DNA of 17,723 nt from Desulfovibrio sp. UBA6121 (lineage in GTDB: Bacteria > Desulfobacterota > Desulfovibrionia > Desulfovibrionales > Desulfovibrionaceae). Under the pieces are notes generated by a model that saw only the letters and a list, made by a program, of their open reading frames with translations, ran no database searches and was not told the DNA's origin. The stretch lies in NCBI GenBank assembly GCA_002422505.1, contig DIVX01000173.1:1-17723 (forward strand), given 5' to 3'. The position numbers and the translations under genes are program-made. Numbering within the stretch: the first letter of the stretch is position 1; every line of letters begins with the position of its first letter. Below are positions 12,685 through 17,723 of the stretch, one piece after another.

Positions 12685-14790
12685 ATGGATAGCGAGAGCG
12701 TCGAGCGTCACAGGAAAGCCCTGTTGCGCGTCTTGCCGGTCATTTCCGGCTACATTTCCTCCTTTGCGTCCATCAACAAGCGTTGGGGCGCGGCCATCAC
12801 AGCGGGAATGATCGAGGCGGGCCGCATGGACCAGGAAGCCGCCACGCTCTTCAATCCGCTGATACAAGACATGAGCGCCACCAAGGAAAAGTTCCGGCTC
12901 ATCCAGGACCGGCTCATTACGGCCATTCTTTACGAAATAGTCAAAAAGACCGCTTCCGAGCTGGCGGACGCCGCCACCTTCGCCATCAACATCCTCAAGC
13001 GGAACCTGTACGAACGCACGGCAGACGTGGGCTACCTGGCCACGGACGGCGTGCTGCAGCAGCTCATGGCCATGCCCCACGACGACCCCGGCCTGGAGGA
13101 GGCCGCAGAGCGCATGGCCCTGCGCCTGGCCGAATACCAGAAGGAATACACGGTCTACGACGAGATAATCGCCCTGGACCTGCAAGGCCGCGTGCGCGTG
13201 CGCCTGGACCCAGCCAGCCAGGTCACAAGTTCCAGCGACCCGCTGCTGGCGCGCACCCTGGCCGTGGCCCCCGCCGGGCCGGGCGACAAGTACCTGGAGA
13301 CCTTCGGCCCCACCGACCTGCGCCCCGGCAAGGGCAGCGCCCTCATTTACTCCCAGGCCATTCTGGACGCGGATGGTCTGCGGCCCCTGGGCGTGCTGTG
13401 CCTGTGCTTCGATTTCGAGGACGAGATGCGCCGGGTGTTCAGCGACCTCGCCCAGGGCAACGGCACGCTGGCGGTGTGCATCCTGGACGAGCGCGGCGCG
13501 GTCATCGCCTCGGCCGATCCCAAGAAAGCCCCCCTGGGCTCCAGCATGCCCCTGGTGCTAGAGCGCGACTGCGACCTCATCGCCCTGGACGGGTGCGAAT
13601 ACCTGGCCACCACCCAGAAGACCGACGGCTACCAGGGCTTCTACGGCCTCGCCTGGTACGGCCACGCCCTGGTCCCCCTGGAGCAGGCCTTTGCCGCAGA
13701 GGCGCACGCGGGCCTGGCCGCAGGCGCCCTGGCGAGCCTTGAGCGCATGTCCGGCGAGCTGGCCAGCATCCAGCAGGAGAGCGACGACATTCTGGACGAC
13801 ATGACCCTGGACAGCCTGAACGGCCAGATCAAGGCCGCCAAGTTCCAGGCCGACGGCTTCGTGGAGGTGCTGCGCTTCGTCAACACCGTAGGACGCGAGA
13901 TAGGCCACATGTTCAAGGAATCCATCGCCGGGCTGGAAGCCACCATCCTTTCCTCCCACACCCACGGCTTGCAGTTCCGGGCCTTCCAGGCCAACAACAT
14001 TGCAGACCGCAACCTGTACGAGCGGGCCAACGACGTCTGCTGGTGGGGGCTTACCCCGCTGTTCCGCTCCGCGCTGGCGCGCCTGGCCGCAGGCGGGCTT
14101 TCCGAGGCCGAGCGCCAGGACCTGCGCCAGAACCTCCAGTACATCAACGATCTGTACACGCCCTATCTGCGGCTGGTGCTGGCCGATGCGCAAGGGCGCG
14201 TGGTGGCGGTTTCCGACCCGCCCGCCGGACTGGACGACCGTTGCGCAGGCGCAGCCTGCCGCAAAGGGCAGGACTTCGTGGGCGAGCTGCTGCCTGCGGA
14301 GCTGGTGCAGCGGGCGTTGCGCCTGCCCTCCGCCGCGCACTATGCGGTTTCGGCCTTCGAGCCCACGCCGCTTTACGGCAACCGGCCCACCTACATTTAC
14401 GCCACCGCCGTGCGGGACCCGGAACACGACGCCCGCGTGGTGGGCGTGCTGCAAATTGTCTTCGACGCCGAGCCGCAGTTTGCAGCCATGCTGGAGGACG
14501 TGCTGCCGCGCGATGAACGCAAAAAGCCCCTGCCAGGCAGTCTGGCCCTGTTCGCCGAACGCTCCGGCCGCGTCATCGCCTCCACCAGCGAAACGCACCC
14601 GGCCGGGCAGACCCTGGACCTGCCGCAGGGCTTCGCCGCCCTGGCCCCGGGCCAGCGTGCCTGGGAACAGTTGCAGCTGGATGGCCGCGCCCACCTTGCC
14701 GGGTGCCAGGTATCGGACGGCTACCGCGAGTTCAAGACCAGCGACGGCTACGAAAACGAGCTGCTCTGCCTGGTCTGCATGCCCCTGTAG
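12685..14790 (+). CDS. soluble protein with two Cache-like sensory modules
   Basis: A 701-residue protein that I read as two tandem copies of one unit: a helical lead-in ending in NLYER, then a Cache/PAS-type sensor. Copy 1 has NLYERTADVGYLATD (107-121), then YDEIIALDLQGRV and TLAVCILDERGAVIASAD. Copy 2 has NLYERANDVCWWGL (about 443-456), then YLRLVLADAQGRVVAVSD and SLALFAERSGRVIASTS. No signal peptide or membrane helix is seen and there is no clear kinase, GGDEF or HTH domain. The region between the copies (DSLNGQIKAAKF...GFVEVLRFVNTVGREI) loosely resembles the chemoreceptor signalling tip (LN..IEAA, GF.VV..EV), but this is weak. ATG 12685 follows CGGAG at good spacing. It is probably a cytoplasmic signal sensor; the ligand and output are unknown. 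Confidence 0.78.
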   Translation: MDSESVERHRKALLRVLPVISGYISSFASINKRWGAAITAGMIEAGRMDQEAATLFNPLIQDMSATKEKFRLIQDRLITAILYEIVKKTASELADAATFAINILKRNLYERTADVGYLATDGVLQQLMAMPHDDPGLEEAAERMALRLAEYQKEYTVYDEIIALDLQGRVRVRLDPASQVTSSSDPLLARTLAVAPAGPGDKYLETFGPTDLRPGKGSALIYSQAILDADGLRPLGVLCLCFDFEDEMRRVFSDLAQGNGTLAVCILDERGAVIASADPKKAPLGSSMPLVLERDCDLIALDGCEYLATTQKTDGYQGFYGLAWYGHALVPLEQAFAAEAHAGLAAGALASLERMSGELASIQQESDDILDDMTLDSLNGQIKAAKFQADGFVEVLRFVNTVGREIGHMFKESIAGLEATILSSHTHGLQFRAFQANNIADRNLYERANDVCWWGLTPLFRSALARLAAGGLSEAERQDLRQNLQYINDLYTPYLRLVLADAQGRVVAVSDPPAGLDDRCAGAACRKGQDFVGELLPAELVQRALRLPSAAHYAVSAFEPTPLYGNRPTYIYATAVRDPEHDARVVGVLQIVFDAEPQFAAMLEDVLPRDERKKPLPGSLALFAERSGRVIASTSETHPAGQTLDLPQGFAALAPGQRAWEQLQLDGRAHLAGCQVSDGYREFKTSDGYENELLCLVCMPL

Positions 14791-15173
14791 CCCTGCTGCC
14801 GTGGCGGCGCGGCCTGCCCGCCGCAGCCCCTCGACTTCCAGCGCGACTGTCCCCGCCGCCACGCAGCCTTGTTCCCGGCATCGCCGCGCGCCTACTGCCT
14901 GGGCCGCCGCCTCACCCGCCGTGGCCCGAACGCCCGCCTCCCTTTCCGCAGCCAGCAAGCGCCCGCTGCTGTGTGGTGAACCTCCGCCCGCGCCACCGCC
15001 TGGGCTCCCGTGGTCCGAACACCCGGCGGCACTGAGAGTCTGGCAACGTCGATACCGCCGCGCACAGGCGCTCCTGGCGCAAACGTTTGCTCCCGACCGC
15101 CCGGCCAGGAACACTCCGCCGCCTCCCCCTCGACCTCCAGCACAACCGCCCCCGCGCAGCACGCCCAGGGCGC
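14791..15173. other. GC-rich spacer with imperfect direct repeats, no gene seen
   Basis: This lies between the Cache protein stop and the peroxiredoxin operon terminator (convergent genes). CCCCTCGACTTCCAGC at 14827 recurs at 15126 with one mismatch, and a 20-bp stretch around GTGGCCCGAAC at 14919 recurs at 15008 with a few mismatches. Open frames here have no ribosome binding site and no domain. Confidence 0.5.
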
Positions 15174-15204
15174 AAAAAAAGGGGAGACGCCAGCGCGCCT
15201 CCCC
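15174..15204 (-). terminator. intrinsic terminator of the persulfide dioxygenase-peroxiredoxin operon
   Basis: Read on the minus strand, GGGGAGGCGC (15204-15195), loop GCTG and GCGTCTCCCC (15190-15181) form a 10-bp stem with one G-T pair, followed by seven T (15180-15174). It starts 32 bp after the peroxiredoxin stop. This is the clearest terminator in the window. Confidence 0.93.
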
Positions 15205-15235
15205 GTCGTGTTTCGGGCTGCCTGTCCCCTGCGGG

Positions 15236-15877
15236 CTACAGCTTCTTGTGGCAGAACCACCAGTCGAAGCTGTCGGCCTGGCCGGTGCGCTCGCGGGCGG
15301 TCTTCACGTCCTTGGCGGGCGGCACGATGACCGAAGCGCCGATGAGCTCGTTGTTGGGCCAACCGGCGGGAATGGCCACGCCGTGGGCGTCGGAGGTCTG
15401 CATGCCCTTCACGGCGCGCAGAATCTCGTCGATGTTGCGGCCCAGCTCCTGGGGGTAGTAGAACATGATGCGCAGGGTGCCCTTGTCGTCCACAATAAAC
15501 ACGGCGCGCACGGTATTGGTGCCCTTGCCGGGGTGAACCATGCCCAGCGTGGCCGCCACCTGGCCCATGTCGTCGGCAATGACCGGGAACTCGATCTGCT
15601 CGCCCAGCTTCTCGCCGATCCATTCAATCCATTTGATGTGCGAGAACACCTGGTCGATGGACAGGCCGATGAGCTCGCAGTTCAGCGCCTTGAACTCCTT
15701 GTAGCGGCGCTGGAAGGCCACGAATTCCGTGGTGCACACGGGGGTGAAGTCCGCCGGGTGCGAGAAGAGCACGAACCATTTGCCCGCCATGGCCTGGGGC
15801 AGCTTCAGCACGCCCTGGGTGGTGACGACTTCCATTTCCGGGAACTTTTCGCCGAGAAGAGGGATGCGCGATTCCAT
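15236..15877 (-). CDS. Prx6-type peroxiredoxin
   Basis: A 213-residue cytoplasmic peroxiredoxin. The active-site segment is HPADFTPVCTTEF with peroxidatic Cys48. GLSIDQVFSHIKWIEWI, GMVHPGKGTNTVRAVFIVD and FYYPQELGRNIDEILR are typical of the Prx6/archaeal AhpC-like group. The C-terminal end WWFCHKKL supplies Cys209, matching the extra C-terminal cysteine of the archaeal 2-Cys-type enzymes; a classical AhpF partner is not seen here. It reduces hydrogen or organic peroxides using thiol donors. ATG 15877 follows AAGGAG. It lies only 24 bp after the persulfide dioxygenase gene, so both are probably on one message ending at the strong terminator. Confidence 0.94.
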   Translation of the reverse strand: MESRIPLLGEKFPEMEVVTTQGVLKLPQAMAGKWFVLFSHPADFTPVCTTEFVAFQRRYKEFKALNCELIGLSIDQVFSHIKWIEWIGEKLGEQIEFPVIADDMGQVAATLGMVHPGKGTNTVRAVFIVDDKGTLRIMFYYPQELGRNIDEILRAVKGMQTSDAHGVAIPAGWPNNELIGASVIVPPAKDVKTARERTGQADSFDWWFCHKKL

Positions 15878-15901
15878 GGTGTTTACTCCTTGTATTGGCC
15901 G

Positions 15902-17296
15902 TTAGGCGGCCGGTTGGTTGACGAGGGGCAGACCGGCGCGGCTCCAGGCGAGCACGCCCCCGGCCAGTGATTTGACGTTGGCGTAGCCGTGACTTTTCAT
16001 GTACGATCCGGCCATGTTGGAGCGGTAGCCCGAGCCGCAGTACACCACCACTTCCTGGTCGGTGGGCAGGGTGCAGCAGGCCTGCAAAATCTCCGCAAAG
16101 GGCATGTGCTGCGCGCCTGCTATGCGCCCCTGGCTCCACTCCGGCGGGGTGCGCACGTCGAGCAGCAGCGGGGCCTGGCCCTCTTTGAGCCGCTGGGCCA
16201 GCTCCGGGGCTCCCACCTGCTCCAGCCTGTCCGTCGCCCGGCCGGAGTAGATCCAGGACTGCATGCCCCCGGCCAGGTAGCCCAGAATGTTGTCGTAGCC
16301 GATGCGGTGCAGTTCCACGCGCATGGCCTCGAACCCGGCGCGGTCGTTCACCACCAGCAGAATGTGCGACTCCGGGGCCACCACCATGCCCACCCAGTTG
16401 GCCAGTTGCTTCTCAAAGCCGATGTTCAGCGCGCCGGGGATGTGGCAGCCGCCAAAGGCCGCGCCGTCGCGGGCGTCTATGACCACCGCGCCCTGGGCCA
16501 TGAGCCGCTCGAAGTCGGCCACGGGGAGCGCCTGCTCCAGAGGGCAACGCTCCAGAAGCGGCGCGCCCGCCGCGTTGGTGCCGATGATATGGCTGAAGCT
16601 CTTGGGCCGGGCCGGGAAGTCCTGGCTCATGGCCAGGGCGAACTCCTCAAACGAGGCGTATTGCAGCCGGGGATTGTGCTTGCGCTCGTAGCCCAGGGTG
16701 GTGCTGGGCTTGGGGCTCATGCCCTTGCCGCACAGCGAGCCGGAGCCGTGCGCCGGGTAGACCTCCAGGTAATCCGGCAAGTTGCCCAGCTTCACAAAAA
16801 GCGAGTTGTAGAGATTCTTGACCTGCTCCTCCAGGGCGGCCTGGCCCACCAGGTCCGGGCGGCCAATGTCGCCCACGAAGAGCAGATCGCCGGTGAGCAC
16901 CAGCCAGGGGTCTTCGGAGCGGGCCAGATCGGCCACGACGAGGGAGATGGAGTGCGGGGTGTGGCCGGGGGTGTGCAGCACCGTAAGCCGCGCCACGCCC
17001 GCCTCCAGCACCGTGCCCTCCGGCAGGGGGGTGAAGGCGAAGGTGGCCGGGGTGGCCGGGTGCATGCAGATGGGAGCTCCGGTTCTGCTGGCCAGTTCGT
17101 GCGCGCCGGAAACATGGTCCGCATGCACGTGGGTGTCGATGATGTGGGTGATCCGCATGCCCTCTTCGCGGGCGATTGTCAGGTAGTCGTCGATGTCGCG
17201 CTTGGGGTCCACAACGATCATTACGCCCTTTCCTGGGCAGCCCAGCACATAAGAGAAGCAGCCCAAGCCCTGAACCTGAATTTGTTTGAAGTACAT
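15902..17296 (-). CDS. persulfide dioxygenase fused to two rhodanese domains (CstB-like)
   Basis: A 464-residue cytoplasmic enzyme. Residues 1-240 are an ETHE1-type metallo-beta-lactamase domain: THVHADH (55-61), HTPGH (108-112), GDLLFVGDIGRPDL (136-149) and PAHGSGSLCGKG (181-192). His56, His112 and Asp137 are the expected mononuclear iron ligands, with a cysteine at 189 as in CstB. Residues about 255-355 are a rhodanese-like domain whose active loop is VVNDRAGFEA (315-324), without catalytic Cys, so probably structural. Residues about 363-460 are an active rhodanese with Cys420 in VVVYCGSGYRS. Enzymes of this layout oxidise persulfides with O2 to sulfite and combine this with persulfide to make thiosulfate. 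ATG 17296 follows AAGGAG. Cotranscription with the peroxiredoxin suggests a response to oxygen and reactive sulfur. A pure sulfurtransferase role in an anaerobe is the alternative. Confidence 0.92.
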   Translation of the reverse strand: MYFKQIQVQGLGCFSYVLGCPGKGVMIVVDPKRDIDDYLTIAREEGMRITHIIDTHVHADHVSGAHELASRTGAPICMHPATPATFAFTPLPEGTVLEAGVARLTVLHTPGHTPHSISLVVADLARSEDPWLVLTGDLLFVGDIGRPDLVGQAALEEQVKNLYNSLFVKLGNLPDYLEVYPAHGSGSLCGKGMSPKPSTTLGYERKHNPRLQYASFEEFALAMSQDFPARPKSFSHIIGTNAAGAPLLERCPLEQALPVADFERLMAQGAVVIDARDGAAFGGCHIPGALNIGFEKQLANWVGMVVAPESHILLVVNDRAGFEAMRVELHRIGYDNILGYLAGGMQSWIYSGRATDRLEQVGAPELAQRLKEGQAPLLLDVRTPPEWSQGRIAGAQHMPFAEILQACCTLPTDQEVVVYCGSGYRSNMAGSYMKSHGYANVKSLAGGVLAWSRAGLPLVNQPAA

Positions 17297-17389
17297 GCCC
17301 TGCTCCTTGTTCTTCCCGGCGTGGCAATTTCCGTACGTCCGGGCCGGTTTTCGGCGCGCTGTCGGCGCTTCCGTCCTCGTTGAAAAGAC

Positions 17390-17417
17390 ATTAATCGCTA
17401 ATAGGAATCATTGTCAA
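17390..17417 (-). promoter_or_regulatory. promoter of the persulfide dioxygenase operon with Fur/PerR-like box
   Basis: On the minus strand TTGACA (17417-17412) and ATTAAT (17395-17390) are 16 bp apart, about 95 bp upstream of the start codon. GACAATGATTCCTATTAGC (17415-17397) matches the 19-bp Fur-family consensus at 13 positions by my count and covers part of the -35 and the spacer. With a peroxiredoxin in the operon, PerR is the more attractive regulator than Fur, but the box alone does not separate them. Confidence 0.5.
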
Positions 17418-17677
17418 TAAGATTCTTTGGCGCAGCACAAGTTTTTGGCCTCCAAGGCCCTGGCCGCAAGCATAGCGCACCAGCAAATAATTGTGAAATA
17501 ATAGTTCCACCAAGCGTTCTGCTTGCTTAGGAGGCACGCTACCCAGCCGACGGTGTCTTTTCCGCCTTATATTAAGGTTACGCTTGCAGCTGCGATGCGG
17601 CAAAGCTTGGGTTCCCCATCCGCACCAGGCGAAGCCTCAAAAAGATCGCGCTACGTGAAGCCAGCGCGGCAAATTGC
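17418..17677. other. spacer upstream of the persulfide dioxygenase operon
   Basis: No gene is supported here. The sequence is AT-richer than the coding regions and holds a short dyad CCTTA-TAT-TAAGG (17565-17577). An open minus-strand frame at 17391-17603 starts with TTG, has no ribosome binding site and would overlap the operon promoter. Confidence 0.5.
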
Positions 17678-17706
17678 TTGACAGTTCCGCCGCATCCAGC
17701 TAGACA
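17678..17706 (+). promoter_or_regulatory. plus-strand promoter facing out of the window
   Basis: A perfect TTGACA (17678-17683) is followed after 17 bp by TAGACA (17701-17706), ending 17 bp from the window edge. The consensus -35 and ideal spacing suggest a strong promoter for a gene or stable RNA to the right; what it drives cannot be seen. Confidence 0.5.
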
Positions 17707-17723
17707 AGCGTTCCCAACGGTGT

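Noticed and set aside
14000..15970. 656-codon plus-strand frame spanning the Cache gene end and the peroxiredoxin
   Set aside because: It overlaps two well-supported genes in other frames and crosses a strong minus-strand terminator; no domain is seen.
15989..17383. 464-codon plus-strand frame opposite the persulfide dioxygenase
   Set aside because: Antisense shadow of a gene with all metal ligands and the catalytic cysteine in place.
17391..17603. 70-codon minus-strand open frame
   Set aside because: TTG start, no ribosome binding site, no domain, and it overlaps the predicted operon promoter.

Overview
The window is a high-GC bacterial chromosomal segment that best fits a Desulfovibrio-like sulfate reducer (Desulfovibrionales). 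The main pointer is a XerC/D-recombinase-to-TOBE fusion of the TunR type, a regulator family described from sulfate-reducing deltaproteobacteria, close to a molybdate/tungstate ABC operon. A DUF169 protein, a Cache/HAMP/PAS sensor and a DUF364 protein agree with this, but none is diagnostic alone. No rRNA, tRNA, CRISPR array or insertion sequence was seen.

Left part (1-6009, all minus strand): a sensor kinase truncated by the window edge (1-1881), a 650-bp spacer with a 9-bp/27-bp minisatellite, a glycerol-1-phosphate dehydrogenase-like enzyme (2533-3582), a spacer made largely of a 15-bp minisatellite, a HAD-IB phosphatase (3804-4469) and the TunR-like regulator (4750-5970).

Middle part (6010-11104, plus strand): a divergent control region full of dyads leads to a small membrane protein, a TrmO/TsaA-like protein and an alpha/beta hydrolase, which overlap or nearly touch. 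After a promoter come DUF364, an ABC ATPase, a ModA-like binding protein and a ModB-like permease with operon spacing. This second block is the likely target of the TunR-like regulator.

Right part (11105-17723): a 14-bp minisatellite precedes a DUF169 gene that has a perfect palindrome in its leader. Next is a cytoplasmic protein with two Cache-like modules. A minus-strand operon follows: a three-domain persulfide dioxygenase/rhodanese (CstB architecture) and a Prx6-type peroxiredoxin, with a Fur/PerR-like box over its promoter and a strong intrinsic terminator at its end. A plus-strand promoter faces out of the window at the right edge.

Two themes recur. One is oxyanion and sulfur/oxidant homeostasis: Mo/W uptake with its sensor, and persulfide and peroxide removal. 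The other is a set of unrelated short tandem repeats (9, 14 and 15 bp) between genes, with similar low-complexity stretches inside two genes. No wholly new system can be proven from sequence alone. The best candidates for novelty are the TunR/DUF364/Mo-W module, the glycerol-1-phosphate dehydrogenase with HAD phosphatase, and the duplicated soluble Cache protein.
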